Positions 15,931-25,019 of a stretch of 64,000 nucleotides of DNA are shown here, in pieces (positions within the stretch are counted from its first letter, which is position 1; each line of letters begins with the position of its first letter). The DNA lies in assembly GCF_009877435.1 (NCBI RefSeq), contig NZ_WXEX01000003.1, positions 186,001 to 250,000 of the forward strand. The letters are read 5' to 3'. Both the position numbers and the translations under genes were made by a program. Source of the stretch: Heliomicrobium gestii. GTDB lineage: Bacteria > Bacillota > Desulfitobacteriia > Heliobacteriales > Heliobacteriaceae. Under the pieces are notes generated by a model. That model made no database searches. It was given only the letters and a program-made list of their open reading frames with translations, and was not told where the DNA came from.

Positions 15931-15964
15931 ACGACGATAGGCCAATGTGAGAGGAGAGTCGACG

Positions 15965-16345
15965 ATGGGGCAACCGATTATTACGTCCGCGCAGGAAGCC
16001 CATTGGAAGGGCGCTGAGAAACCCCGGGAACAAGAAACACGCTGGGTGGAGATCTGCGAGAGCGCCGAGTTCCGAGGTCTGATGGCAGCGAAGGCGCGCT
16101 TTTTGATCCCGACCATTCTGTTCTCTTTTATCTATTACTTTGCCTTGCCGCTCAGTGTCGGCTATTTTCCGGAAATCATGAATAAACAGGTGTTCGGCTC
16201 CATCAACCTGGCCTACCTTTTTGCCCTTTCCCAATTCTTCGTCGCTTGGGCCGTCGCCTTTTTGTATGCTCGGGTGGCCGAAAACAGCTTTGACAGGACT
16301 GTCAACCGGATCAAAGAAAAATTGCGGGGGAGGGGCAACCCATGA
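15965..16345 (+). CDS. DUF485 membrane protein (YjcH-like)
   Basis: A 126-residue protein with a hydrophilic N-terminus and two membrane helices ([22 protein letters not shown] and [21 protein letters not shown]), the pattern of DUF485/YjcH proteins encoded with acetate-type symporters. Start at 15965 is preferred for GAGAGGAG about nine bases upstream. Its stop overlaps the symporter start by four bases (ATGA), so the two are translationally coupled. It probably assists or regulates the symporter, as in the yjcH-actP pair. Confidence 0.9.
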   Translation: MGQPIITSAQEAHWKGAEKPREQETRWVEICESAEFRGLMAAKARFLIPTILFSFIYYFALPLSVGYFPEIMNKQVFGSINLAYLFALSQFFVAWAVAFLYARVAENSFDRTVNRIKEKLRGRGNP

Positions 16346-17871
16346 AGTGGATCACCTACGGCTTATTTGCGCTGATCGTATCGATCACCGTCGGCATCAC
16401 CTACTGGGCGGCCCGGCGAACCAAATCGGCCTCTGAATTCTACGCCGCCGGCCGTTCCTTGAGCGGTGTGCAGAACGGATTCGCCATCGCCGGCGATTAT
16501 ATGAGCGCCGCCTCCTTCCTCGGCATCGCCGGTCTGATCGCCCTCAACGGCTATGACGGGTTTCTGTACTCTGTCGGTTGGCTTGTCGCCTACATCTCCG
16601 TCTTGTTGATCGTGGCCGAGCCGCTGCGCAACTCTGGAAAATACACGATGGCCGATGTCTTGGCCTATCGTTTAAAGCCGAAGCCTGTCCGCACTGCCGC
16701 TGCAGTAAGCACCCTGGTCATCTCCACCTTTTACCTGATCGCCCAGATGGTGGGTGCAGGAAGCCTGATTCAATTGCTGGTAGGCATCCCCTATGAGACG
16801 GCGATCATCATCGTCGGCGTCATGATGGTCCTCTACGTCGCGTTCGGCGGCATGCTGGCCACCACCTGGGTGCAGATCGTCAAAGCCGGTCTGTTGATGG
16901 CCGGCGCCATCATGCTGGCCGTGCTGGTCCTGGCGAAGTTCAGCTTCAACCCCGTCGCCTTTTTCGATGCCATCTCGGCGAAACATGGGCAACAATTTCT
17001 CGAACCGGGTCTGCTCTACAAGGATCCGATTGAAATCGTCTCCTTGGGACTGGCGCTCGTTCTTGGAACCGCCGGCATGCCCCACATCCTGATGCGTTTT
17101 TACACGGTGCCGACGGCCAAAACGGCGCGTATGTCCGTCATCTGGGCGATGGCGCTCATCGGCGTCTTCTACATCATGACGACCTTCCTCGGATTCGGCG
17201 CATCCCTGTTCCTCGATAAGGCGGCCATCACGGCAACCGACAAGGGCGGCAACATGGCGGCGCCGCTGCTCGCTCAATTCCTTGGCGGCGGGGCGGGCAC
17301 CGCTGGCGGCGAGGCGATGCTGGCCTTCATCGTGGCCGTGGCCTTCGCCACCATCCTCGCCGTTGTGGCCGGGCTCACCCTGGCGGCTTCGAGCGCCTTC
17401 GCCCATGACTTCTATGTAAATGTCTTGAAGGGCGGCAAGGTCGATGAGGCCTCACAGGTCAAGGTTGCCCGCATGGCCACCTTCGGTGTCGGCGCCGTCG
17501 CCATCCTGCTGGGGCTGCTGTCGAAGGGGCAAAACGTGGCTCACCTGGTGGCGCTCGCCTTCGCTGTCGCTTCGGCGGCCAACGTGCCTGTCGTCGTCTA
17601 CTCGGTCTTCTGGAAGAAGTTCAACACCGGCGGGGCCGTCACCGGGATCGTCGTCGGGTTGCTCTCCACCTTGGCCTTGGTGGCCGTTAGCCCCAACTAC
17701 TTTCCGGTGAAGGAAGCCCTTTTCCCTTGGAAAAACCCCGGTATCGTCAGCATCCCCCTTGGATTCCTGGCTGCTTATGTGGGAAGCCTGCTCTTCGCTG
17801 AACCGGAAGCGGAGGCGAAGTTTGAGGAACTCTACGTGCGCGCCAACACCGGCATCGGCGCCGAGAATTGA
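16342..17871 (+). CDS. Sodium:solute symporter, acetate permease (ActP) type
   Basis: A 509-residue SSS-family transporter with about thirteen helices. [24 protein letters not shown] is split by a glycine-rich turn and [15 protein letters not shown] follows, the signature of the monocarboxylate/acetate branch; [15 protein letters not shown] and [17 protein letters not shown] are also typical. It should import acetate, propionate, pyruvate or a similar short monocarboxylate with sodium. Coupled to the DUF485 gene and downstream of a LytSR-like system that may control it. A terminator follows. The exact substrate cannot be decided here. Confidence 0.9.
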   Translation: MKWITYGLFALIVSITVGITYWAARRTKSASEFYAAGRSLSGVQNGFAIAGDYMSAASFLGIAGLIALNGYDGFLYSVGWLVAYISVLLIVAEPLRNSGKYTMADVLAYRLKPKPVRTAAAVSTLVISTFYLIAQMVGAGSLIQLLVGIPYETAIIIVGVMMVLYVAFGGMLATTWVQIVKAGLLMAGAIMLAVLVLAKFSFNPVAFFDAISAKHGQQFLEPGLLYKDPIEIVSLGLALVLGTAGMPHILMRFYTVPTAKTARMSVIWAMALIGVFYIMTTFLGFGASLFLDKAAITATDKGGNMAAPLLAQFLGGGAGTAGGEAMLAFIVAVAFATILAVVAGLTLAASSAFAHDFYVNVLKGGKVDEASQVKVARMATFGVGAVAILLGLLSKGQNVAHLVALAFAVASAANVPVVVYSVFWKKFNTGGAVTGIVVGLLSTLALVAVSPNYFPVKEALFPWKNPGIVSIPLGFLAAYVGSLLFAEPEAEAKFEELYVRANTGIGAEN

Positions 17872-17911
17872 TAAACCTAGAGCCGCGCTTACAACTGACG
17901 ATATGAATGAG

Positions 17912-17945
17912 AGACAGTCCAGCCTCGTCGCTGGGCTGTCTTTTT
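17912..17945 (+). terminator. Terminator of the DUF485/symporter operon
   Basis: GACAGTCCAGC and GCTGGGCTGTC form an 11-base stem (one G-U type mismatch) followed by TTTTT. The next 180 bases to about 18130 contain no gene. Confidence 0.85.
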
Positions 17946-18129
17946 GCGGTCTCGACGAGACGCCCTTACAGGTAGAAGGGTCATAAACGACGATCGACGA
18001 AGCACCGGTGAGATTGGAGTAAATAAACGGCAATGGCGGTGCATCTGCGACGCCTTTTACGGAGATTCAAAGGGATTTCCCTTTTGCCTAATCCCTTCTG
18101 CAGGTCTATACTTCATTTCAATTAAATAG

Positions 18130-18250
18130 TAGGCCGAGTTTCGAATCGTTCGAAAACGGGGGAACCGATTTATGGGGCTAATCTTTTGTCACAAAAGAGG
18201 GATGTGCTCGCCGTCCTGCCCGTCAGCTAACCTCGTAGGCTGTTGAGACG
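18130..18250 (+). promoter_or_regulatory. ydaO/yuaA-type c-di-AMP riboswitch
   Basis: The segment contains GGGGGAACC, then ATGGGGCTAATC and ends with CCCGTCAGCTAACCTCGTAG, the most conserved strings of the ydaO aptamer, in the right order. In this class c-di-AMP binding turns expression off. The downstream gene is a KimA-type potassium importer, a classical target. Aptamer limits are approximate. Confidence 0.9.
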
Positions 18251-18283
18251 TTTGCATGGGTTATTTCCAGAATAACCTGCGTT

Positions 18284-18314
18284 AAGACAGCCTTTCTTTG
18301 GCCTGTCTTTTTTA
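18284..18314 (+). terminator. c-di-AMP riboswitch terminator
   Basis: AAGACAG (18284-18290) pairs with CTGTCTT (18303-18309), followed by a T run. A second hairpin, GGTTATT/AATAACC at 18259-18277, lies between aptamer and terminator and may take part in switching. Confidence 0.8.
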
Positions 18315-18357
18315 TTTTGAAAAAAATGTACCTTTGTATTTTGAGGAGGAAGTTCTC

Positions 18358-20193
18358 GTGGTCCAGCGCTCACTCAAACGGCTTTTGCTCGGAAGACCCT
18401 TGCGTAACCAGGAGTTATCCCATGAGAAGCTGTCAAACTGGAAGGCCTTGCCCATCTTCTCATCCGATGCGCTGTCATCGATCGCCTACGGTCCGGAGCA
18501 GGTGATTTTGGCATTGACCGCCGCCAGCGCCTTGGCCTATGGTTTTGTTCCCTATGTGTCTGTGGGCATCCTCTTTTTGCTGGCGGTGGTCACCCTCTCC
18601 TATGTTCAGGTGGCGCGGGCCAACCCTGGCGGCGGCGGTTCCTACTCAGTGGCCAAGGGCAACCTGGGTGAACTGCCGGCCCTCATCGCAGCAGGGTCGC
18701 TCATCGCTGACTATTGTCTCACCGTTGCCGTTTCGATCTCTTCCGGCACCGATGCCCTGGTCTCAGCTTTCCCGCAACTGAACCCGATTCGTCTCGGCAT
18801 CGATCTCTTTGTCCTGTTCGGCATCCTGATGATCATCAACCTCAGAGGCGTCCGGGAATCGGCCAACGCCTTTGTCTACCCCACCTACGCCTTCATTTTT
18901 GGCATCGCCGCGCTGATCGTCACCGGGATGGTTCAGGCCTTTACGGGAACACAGCCGGTGATGCCTCCGGGATCCTTAGAGAAACAATGGACGGCAGGTA
19001 TGTTGTTCGTCTTGTTGCGGGCTTTTTCCAATGGTTGCAGTTCCATGACAGGCATCGAAGCCATCTCCAACGGCGTTCCCAACTTCAAAGAACCGGCGGC
19101 GGAGAATGCGCGGATCACCACCTACTGGATGTCAGCGATTCTGGGAACCATGTTTGCCGGCATCTCCTTTCTCATGATGCACTATCACATCTTGCCCATA
19201 GAAAATGTGACGGGGTTGTCCCAAATCGCCGAGTTGACGGTGGGAAGAAACTGGGCCTATTATTACATCCAGTTTACGACCATGCTCATCCTTTACCTGG
19301 CGGCGAACACGGCTTATAACGGACTTCCGCCGCTGTTGTCCCTTCTGGCCATCGACGGCTACATGCCGCGGTACCTGTCGGCCCGCGGCGACCGGCTGGC
19401 ATTCACCAATGGCATCATCTTTCTTACGCTGGCGGCGGCGGCTCTCATCGTCGTCTACCACGGCGACACGGAGCATCTGATCTCCTTGTACGCGATTGGC
19501 GTCTTCCTGTCCTTCACCATCGCCCAGAGTGGGATGGTGATCCACTGGCGAAAAGTCCAGAGCCCCGGATGGCGGAGCAGGGCGACCATCAATGGGATGG
19601 GCGCCATCATCACCGGCGTCGTTGTCGTTGTCATCGCCGTCACCAAGTTCCGCCACGGCGCATGGATGATCCTTGTCTTTATCCCGGCAGCGATTTATGT
19701 GTTCAAAAAAATCAAAACGCACTATTCGTCTGTCAGCGAGCAACTGGGCATGGACTGGACAAAGATCGGTGTCCCCGGTCTGGAGCGAAAACACATCGTC
19801 ATTGTTCCCATCGCCGGGGTCAACCGGGTGGTGCAAAACACCATCGAGTACGCCAAAATCCTCAAAGCGGAGGTTCATGCCGTCTTTATCGGCACAGATT
19901 CGGAACAGGCGGTAAAAGTGCTGGAACGGTGGAATCGTTGGCAACCGGGAATCGAGTTGCGGGTGATTGAATCGCCCTATCGGACGATCATCACGCCGCT
20001 TGTGCGCTACATTGATCGAATGGACAAAAAGAATAACCCCCAGGATTTTATCACCATTCTGATTCCTGAGTTTGAAACGAAGAAATGGTGGCATCGCATC
20101 CTCCACAACCAGACAGGGTGGATGCTGCGCACGGTCCTGCTCTTGTATCGCGATGTCGTCGTCACGACGGTGCCGTTTAAATTAACGAAATAA
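18358..20193 (+). CDS. kimA: KimA-type high-affinity potassium importer (APC superfamily)
   Basis: A 611-residue protein. The N-terminal LGRPLRNQELSHEKLSNWKAL followed by SSDALSSIAYGPEQV is the hallmark of KimA (formerly YdaO), a proton-coupled K+ importer; twelve membrane helices follow, then a soluble C-terminal domain of about 150 residues (from HYSSVSEQLG) of the universal-stress type. GTG at 18358 is chosen because GAGGAGGA lies about eight bases upstream; an in-frame start at 18298 would sit inside the terminator. The c-di-AMP riboswitch upstream fits potassium homeostasis exactly. Transcription ends at a strong hairpin just after the stop. Confidence 0.93.
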   Translation: MVQRSLKRLLLGRPLRNQELSHEKLSNWKALPIFSSDALSSIAYGPEQVILALTAASALAYGFVPYVSVGILFLLAVVTLSYVQVARANPGGGGSYSVAKGNLGELPALIAAGSLIADYCLTVAVSISSGTDALVSAFPQLNPIRLGIDLFVLFGILMIINLRGVRESANAFVYPTYAFIFGIAALIVTGMVQAFTGTQPVMPPGSLEKQWTAGMLFVLLRAFSNGCSSMTGIEAISNGVPNFKEPAAENARITTYWMSAILGTMFAGISFLMMHYHILPIENVTGLSQIAELTVGRNWAYYYIQFTTMLILYLAANTAYNGLPPLLSLLAIDGYMPRYLSARGDRLAFTNGIIFLTLAAAALIVVYHGDTEHLISLYAIGVFLSFTIAQSGMVIHWRKVQSPGWRSRATINGMGAIITGVVVVVIAVTKFRHGAWMILVFIPAAIYVFKKIKTHYSSVSEQLGMDWTKIGVPGLERKHIVIVPIAGVNRVVQNTIEYAKILKAEVHAVFIGTDSEQAVKVLERWNRWQPGIELRVIESPYRTIITPLVRYIDRMDKKNNPQDFITILIPEFETKKWWHRILHNQTGWMLRTVLLLYRDVVVTTVPFKLTK

Positions 20194-20201
20194 GGCGGAA
20201 A

Positions 20202-20236
20202 AATGCCCCTTTTACGAAGTCGTAAAAGGGGCATTA
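20202..20236. terminator. Bidirectional terminator after kimA
   Basis: AATGCCCCTTTTACG and CGTAAAAGGGGCATT form a perfect stem of about 15 bases. It can serve kimA (plus) and the acetate transporter gene (minus). Confidence 0.85.
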
Positions 20237-20449
20237 CCCATCCCAGAACTATTGAGGGTCCCAATCCGGAGTCAACACAGCCAGCGCCGTGGCGTCCGCT
20301 GCTCCACCCGCATCTCGCCGCCAGAGAAAAGGGTCGACAGGATATTGTTGTCTCCCGAAACATAATCGCCGTTGAAGACAACGAAGTCCAATCGACAGGA
20401 CAGGTTTGGTCGGAAGTGGGGAGGAGGGGCGTCCAGCGCCGTGTGCCCT

Positions 20450-21112
20450 TTAACTGGCCTGGCGTGTCCTCGGCCGGGCGGCTTCGCTGAGCGCCGGTCC
20501 CTTGCGGATCAGGCCGAGGGGAGCGCCAATGGGGAGGACGACGCGTCCGAAAAAGGTGTTCAGGAAGATGGCGCCGCAACCGTAGAAACCAAGCATGGAG
20601 ATTGAGAACTCGGACCAACCGGCGACCAGGTGAAGGTCGACGACTTGGAAGGCTGTCAAGGCGAGCGAAGCGAAGAGCACGTTGATCAGCACAAGGATCG
20701 CCGCAAAGACCTTATTGGTCTCAAAGGAAGCGATCATGATAAAGAAAGAAAAGACGCCGTAACCGAGGAAGGCCCAGCCGAGTTGGGCGCCGCTGAAAGA
20801 AGCCTTAAACTCGGGGCCCATCCAGCCGAGGGTGATGGCCCAGGAAGTGGCCACGCCGAACCAGAACAACCCGTACGTCGTTAAGACCGTGGCGCCGAAG
20901 TAGTTGTTCTTTTTAAAATCATACATGCCGGCAATGAACTGGGCCAAGGCGCCGAGGAAGATGGCCCAGGGGAAGATGCCGGAGACGCCGGTGGTCCAAC
21001 CGAGTTTCTGGCTCGATGCGACCAGAGTGACCATAGCGAGCCCGAAGACGCCCAGGGCCGTCGGGTCGGCGACAGTGATCTTTGTTTCAATGGACCTCGC
21101 TTCGTTCGACAA
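20450..21112 (-). CDS. GPR1/FUN34/YaaH family acetate/succinate transporter, copy 1
   Basis: A 220-residue protein with six membrane helices. The family motif appears as DPTALGVFGLAMVTLVASSQKLGW near the start (split here by the helix), and FGVATSWAITLGW, FFIMIASFETNKVFA follow. These proteins carry acetate and related short carboxylates as channels or proton symporters. The start is TTG at 21112, supported by GGAGG eight bases upstream; no ATG fits. It is about 80% alike by eye to the copy at 25020-25676. The 215 bases after its stop hold no clear gene. Confidence 0.88.
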   Translation of the reverse strand: MSNEARSIETKITVADPTALGVFGLAMVTLVASSQKLGWTTGVSGIFPWAIFLGALAQFIAGMYDFKKNNYFGATVLTTYGLFWFGVATSWAITLGWMGPEFKASFSGAQLGWAFLGYGVFSFFIMIASFETNKVFAAILVLINVLFASLALTAFQVVDLHLVAGWSEFSISMLGFYGCGAIFLNTFFGRVVLPIGAPLGLIRKGPALSEAARPRTRQAS

Positions 21113-21381
21113 ATGATGTGCCTCCTAAAAACTGCAAAGATTCCGTATTGGGACAATTTTCTGATTTTTTAAAGGCTGTCGCTGCTGTTTTGCCAGACGG
21201 CAAATCGAATGTCAGAGAATTTCTTGGCCTTCGACCTCCTTCGTCGCAAGTACCACTTATTTTAATTGGAATTCTGGAAAAAGACAAGTCTGAATTGCGC
21301 AAATATCCATACATTTTCATGTCGACGTTTACAGGCATTATTAACAGGATGAAAAAACCATGCTCATTATTGGAAACTGGA

Positions 21382-21410
21382 TTGAGAGTAGGTATGGCCC
21401 GTGATATGAT
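21382..21410 (+). promoter_or_regulatory. Promoter of the chemoreceptor gene
   Basis: TTGAGA (21382-21387) and TATGAT (21405-21410), spacer 17 bases, 60 bases before the chosen start. The rest of the 357-base gap is A/T-rich and shows no gene. Confidence 0.6.
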
Positions 21411-21469
21411 GGAGAAAGAGGCAGGAATTTCCTGACCCCATGAACGGTTCCAGTAAAGGAGATGAGGAT

Positions 21470-22675
21470 GTGTTTGGTTTATTCAAATCACCGCCGGCGT
21501 TGCCAGCTAGGGAGAGCAAGCCAAAACAGGGGGAAGATGTGAGTAAGGAAGAGCGGATGCGGATGCTGGAGGCCATTGCCGCTGCCATGCCCGATCCCTA
21601 CTATGTGCGCGATATGGACTACAACATCCTTTACTGGCCGCCAAGCATCGCCAAACTAACCGGTTATTCGGAGGAAGAAGCGAAAAAGCTGAAGTGCTAC
21701 GAAGTGTATAAAGCCGATGTCTGTCAAGATTGCCCCACCCAAAAATGCGTGCTGCAAGGTCGTTTTTTGAAAGATGCGGCTGTGGATATCTTCGACAAGC
21801 AGGGAAACCGGCTGAATATCCTGGTCTCCAATGCCGGGATCTATGACGAGCAAGGGAAACCCATCGGGGCCGTCGAGATCGTCAAAGACAACAGGAAGCA
21901 TCAACAGGTGATGCATGCGATCGATAGCACCGCCCAGCAGCTAAGCGCGCTGTCGCGAGAGTTGGCAACATCATCGCAGGAAGTGGCCGTCCACTCCGGT
22001 GAAGTGAACCACCTCTCTCAATCGACCAAGAACCTGACGGGCGAGAGTCTCGAAAAGTCGAAAGTGGTGCAACAGCAGGCGACCCAATGCGTTCAGTATT
22101 CGGGAAACATCGCTTCCGCCGCCGACGATATCCGGAGTTCCATGCAAACATCGCTGACCAATATGTTGTTGCTGGAAAAGAAGTCGACAGAAGTGAAGGA
22201 CATCACTTCGATCATTGAGAATATCGCCGGCCAGACGAATTTACTCGCCTTAAATGCCGCCATTGAGGCGGCGCGCGCCGGGGAACAGGGGCGCGGTTTT
22301 GCCGTCGTCGCCGAAGAGGTGCGCAAACTGGCGGAGATGTCTTCGCGCTCTGTCAAGGATATCAATACTACCTTGAGCGAAATCGGTCGTCTGGTCCAGG
22401 TTTCGACGGAGGCGCTGAAGGCGACAGGGGAGAGTCTCAATCAGGGGACCGAAAACATTCAGCGGTTCAATGTTTTTATCACTGAGATCGCTGCAGCGTC
22501 CAACAGCCTGGTTGCAACCATGCAACAGGTCAATCAGTTCTCCAATGACACCTTTGCAAACAGCAGCAACCGAACAGATGCGATGGAGCAGGTTTCAAAG
22601 GCGGCCCGGGAGTTATCCCATATCGCCCAATCGCTGCAGAGTGAAATCGCAATACTGGTCAACGATAAAATGTAG
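21470..22675 (+). CDS. Soluble methyl-accepting chemotaxis protein with Cys-rich PAS domain
   Basis: A 401-residue cytoplasmic chemoreceptor with no membrane segment. Residues about 30-150 form a PAS domain ([20 protein letters not shown]) carrying four cysteines in [19 protein letters not shown], a possible metal or redox site. The signalling domain follows, with the conserved hairpin tip [25 protein letters not shown] and [19 protein letters not shown] at 21470 is preferred, eight bases after AAAGGAG; the ATG at 21440 would place that site inside the gene. No flagellar or che genes occur in the window. It probably reports cytoplasmic redox or metabolic state to the CheA array. Confidence 0.9.
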   Translation: MFGLFKSPPALPARESKPKQGEDVSKEERMRMLEAIAAAMPDPYYVRDMDYNILYWPPSIAKLTGYSEEEAKKLKCYEVYKADVCQDCPTQKCVLQGRFLKDAAVDIFDKQGNRLNILVSNAGIYDEQGKPIGAVEIVKDNRKHQQVMHAIDSTAQQLSALSRELATSSQEVAVHSGEVNHLSQSTKNLTGESLEKSKVVQQQATQCVQYSGNIASAADDIRSSMQTSLTNMLLLEKKSTEVKDITSIIENIAGQTNLLALNAAIEAARAGEQGRGFAVVAEEVRKLAEMSSRSVKDINTTLSEIGRLVQVSTEALKATGESLNQGTENIQRFNVFITEIAAASNSLVATMQQVNQFSNDTFANSSNRTDAMEQVSKAARELSHIAQSLQSEIAILVNDKM

Positions 22676-22713
22676 GGTTACATACCGTGAACAGGTACAT
22701 GGGAGATAGCGAT

Positions 22714-22752
22714 AAAAACGGACCCGGCCTTTGCAGGCGGGTCCGTTTTTGT
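22714..22752. terminator. Terminator between chemoreceptor and ABC-F genes
   Basis: AAAACGGACCCG and CGGGTCCGTTTT form a perfect 12-base stem with A run before and T run after, able to act in both directions. Confidence 0.9.
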
Positions 22753-22765
22753 TGCCACTTTGCGA

Positions 22766-24379
22766 TTACACAGCGCCCTGGACATCCTTCAGCGATGCCT
22801 GGTATTCCAAGTACTCGTCAAAGGTCATCAATCGGTCGATCAGGCCGTCCGGTGTCAATTCGATGACCCGGTTGGCGATGGTTTGGGTGAACTGGTGGTC
22901 CTGGGAGACGAAGAGCAGTGTGCCATCGAAGCTCATCAGGCCGTTGTTCAAGGCGGTGATCGATTCCAGATCCAGGTGGTTCGTTGGTTCGTCCATGAGC
23001 AGCACGTTGGCGCCGCTGAGCATCATCCGGGAGAGCATGCAGCGCACCTTTTCGCCGCCGGAGAGGACAGCGGCTTTTTTCAACGTATCGTCTCCAGAGA
23101 AGAGCATGCGACCAAGGAAGCCGCGAACAAATCCTTCATCCTGATCCTTCGAGTACTGGCGCAGCCAGTCGATCAGGTTCAGGTCGCCGTCGGTGAAGTA
23201 GGCCGAGTTGTCCTTGGGGAAGTATGCCTGGGAAGTGGTGATGCCCCACTTGAACTCGCCGCTGTCAGCTTCCAACTCACCCATGAGGATCTGGAACAAG
23301 GTCGTCTTGGCCAAGCCGTTCGAGCCGACCAAGGCGATCTTGTCACCCCGATTGACGGTGAAGGAGACGTTGTTGAGCACCTTTTCGCCGTCGATCGTCT
23401 TGGACAATCCCGAGACCGTCAACAGGTCGTTGCCGGCTTCCCGGTCCGACTTGAAGACGATATAGGGGTATTTGCGGTTCGACGGCTTGATGTCGTCAAG
23501 GGTGATCTTGTCGAGCAGCTTTTTCCGCGATGTGGCCTGTTTGGATTTGGAGGCGTTGGCGCTGAAGCGGCGGATGAACTGCTCCAGCTCCTTGATTTTC
23601 TCTTCCTTCTTTTTGTTGGCGTTGCGGGCCATCTGCAAGGCCAACTGGCTCGATTCGTACCAGAAATCGTAGTTGCCCACATAGAGTTGAATCTTGCCGA
23701 AGTCGATATCGGCGATGTGGGTGCAGACCTGGTTCAAAAAGTGCCGGTCGTGGGAGACGACGATGACGATCCCTTTGTATTCAGCCAGGAAGTTCTCCAG
23801 CCAGCCGATGGAGTCCAGATCGAGGTGGTTTGTCGGTTCGTCGAGGAGGAGGATGTGGGGATTGCCAAAGAGCGCCTGGGCGAGGAGAACCCGCAGTTTC
23901 ACATTGGCTTCCAGTTCTTTCATCTGCTTGTCATGGAGCTCGTTGGCGATGCCCAAGCCGGTCAGCAGGCTGGCCGCTTCCGATTCGGCATCCCAACCGT
24001 TCATCTCGGCGAATTCGCCTTCCAGTTCAGCGGCGCGCATGCCGTCTTCTTCGGTGAAGTCAGCCTTGGCGTAGATGGCGTCTTTTTCGACCATGACCTG
24101 ATAGAGGCGGGCATGACCCATGATGACCGTCTTGATGACCTCATACTCGTCAAACTCGAAGTGGTTCTGTTTCAGCACGGCGATGCGCTCGCCAGGGGTG
24201 ACAACCACGTCGCCGCTCGACTGTTCGATCTCACCGGAGAGGATTTTTAAGAAGGTGGACTTGCCGGCGCCGTTGGCTCCGATGAGGCCGTAGGTGTTGC
24301 CAGGCGTGAATTTGATGTTGACGTCTTCGAACAAGGCGCGCTTGCCGTAACGCAACGTGAGGTTCTGTGTACTGATCAT
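22766..24379 (-). CDS. ykpA: ABC-F family ATPase (YkpA/YbiT type)
   Basis: A 537-residue protein with two ABC domains and no membrane part, as in ribosome-acting ABC-F factors. First Walker A is GANGAGKST (about residue 38-46), first Walker B LLLDEPTNHLD; the linker with KSKQATSRKKLLDKI is basic; the second Walker A is unusual, GSNGLAKTT, with Ala where Gly is normal; the second signature is LSGGEK and the second Walker B LLMDEPTNHLD. The first signature is degenerate (LEANVKLRVLLAQ). These deviations recall the YkpA/YbiT subgroup. ATG at 24379 is used; a GTG three codons upstream is an alternative. It likely acts on translation at the ribosomal E site. Confidence 0.93.
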   Translation of the reverse strand: MISTQNLTLRYGKRALFEDVNIKFTPGNTYGLIGANGAGKSTFLKILSGEIEQSSGDVVVTPGERIAVLKQNHFEFDEYEVIKTVIMGHARLYQVMVEKDAIYAKADFTEEDGMRAAELEGEFAEMNGWDAESEAASLLTGLGIANELHDKQMKELEANVKLRVLLAQALFGNPHILLLDEPTNHLDLDSIGWLENFLAEYKGIVIVVSHDRHFLNQVCTHIADIDFGKIQLYVGNYDFWYESSQLALQMARNANKKKEEKIKELEQFIRRFSANASKSKQATSRKKLLDKITLDDIKPSNRKYPYIVFKSDREAGNDLLTVSGLSKTIDGEKVLNNVSFTVNRGDKIALVGSNGLAKTTLFQILMGELEADSGEFKWGITTSQAYFPKDNSAYFTDGDLNLIDWLRQYSKDQDEGFVRGFLGRMLFSGDDTLKKAAVLSGGEKVRCMLSRMMLSGANVLLMDEPTNHLDLESITALNNGLMSFDGTLLFVSQDHQFTQTIANRVIELTPDGLIDRLMTFDEYLEYQASLKDVQGAV

Positions 24380-24421
24380 TTCGGACACCTAACCTTTTTG
24401 TTTATTGGGGGCACACCGCAA

Positions 24422-24452
24422 AAAACTCCCCAGGCCAAGCCTGGGGAGTTGC
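24422..24452 (-). terminator. Terminator of the zinc-ribbon gene
   Basis: AACTCCCCAGGC and GCCTGGGGAGTT form a perfect 12-base stem with a three-base loop; the minus strand continues with TTTTTT. It isolates this gene from the ABC-F gene downstream. Confidence 0.9.
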
Positions 24453-24466
24453 GAAATACCGATGGC

Positions 24467-24769
24467 TTACCAGTTGGAGCGGCGGGAGCTGAAGCAGTCC
24501 CGGCAGTAAACCGGCTTGTCGCCGCGGGGCTGGAAGGGAACGGTGGTTTCAACGCCGCAGCCGGAGCAAACGGCAGGATACATCTGGCGCTCTTCACGAC
24601 GGGCAAAGCCGCTGTTGTTGTTGCGCTGGCCTCTGCGGGCGGCGCGGCAGGAAGGGCAACGGCCAGGTTCGTTGGTGAAACCTTTTTCAGCAAAGAACTC
24701 TTGTTCCGACGCAGTGAAGGCGAATTCAGAACCGCAGTCTTTGCAGGTCAGGTACTTGTCTTGAAACAT
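24467..24769 (-). CDS. Small double zinc-ribbon protein (CxxC family)
   Basis: A 100-residue soluble protein with four CxxC knuckles: CKDC and CPSC form the first ribbon (GSEFAFTASEQEFFAEKGF between them), CSGC and CRDC the second. This is the small zinc-ribbon family common in Bacillota and Dehalococcoidia; no function is established that I know, though nucleic acid binding is likely. The ATG at 24769 has GGAGG eight bases upstream. The transcript has a leader of about 120 bases and its own terminator, suggesting independent, possibly post-transcriptional, control. Confidence 0.85.
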   Translation of the reverse strand: MFQDKYLTCKDCGSEFAFTASEQEFFAEKGFTNEPGRCPSCRAARRGQRNNNSGFARREERQMYPAVCSGCGVETTVPFQPRGDKPVYCRDCFSSRRSNW

Positions 24770-24889
24770 GAGAAATCCTCCTCGATATTTTTTGCCCGGC
24801 GCTAGGGAAGCGACAGAACTCCTTGACTTCCCGAGCCCGAGGCTATCGAGGAAGGGGATATCGTCTGCTCCTAATGGTTACGAGCAGTT

Positions 24890-24920
24890 CCTAGTATAAC
24901 CTGAAAACGGAAAAAATACA
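24890..24920 (-). promoter_or_regulatory. Candidate promoter of the zinc-ribbon gene
   Basis: On the minus strand TTGTAT and TATACT are separated by 17 bases; the -10 box is near 24893-24898. The leader between here and the gene can fold CTGCTC with GAGCAG (24860-24882) and other short stems. Confidence 0.4.
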
Positions 24921-25019
24921 ACAAAGGAATTCCGCTTTACCGGGGGAAAATTTTTCCGATTAGGAATTTTCAGAAGGTTTTCGCCGGGAACGGAGTTACT
25001 GAACGAGCGGTGCTTCGTC

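Noticed and set aside
22760-24250. 496-codon plus-strand open frame
   Set aside because: Shadow of the ABC-F gene; the minus-strand protein shows Walker and signature motifs.
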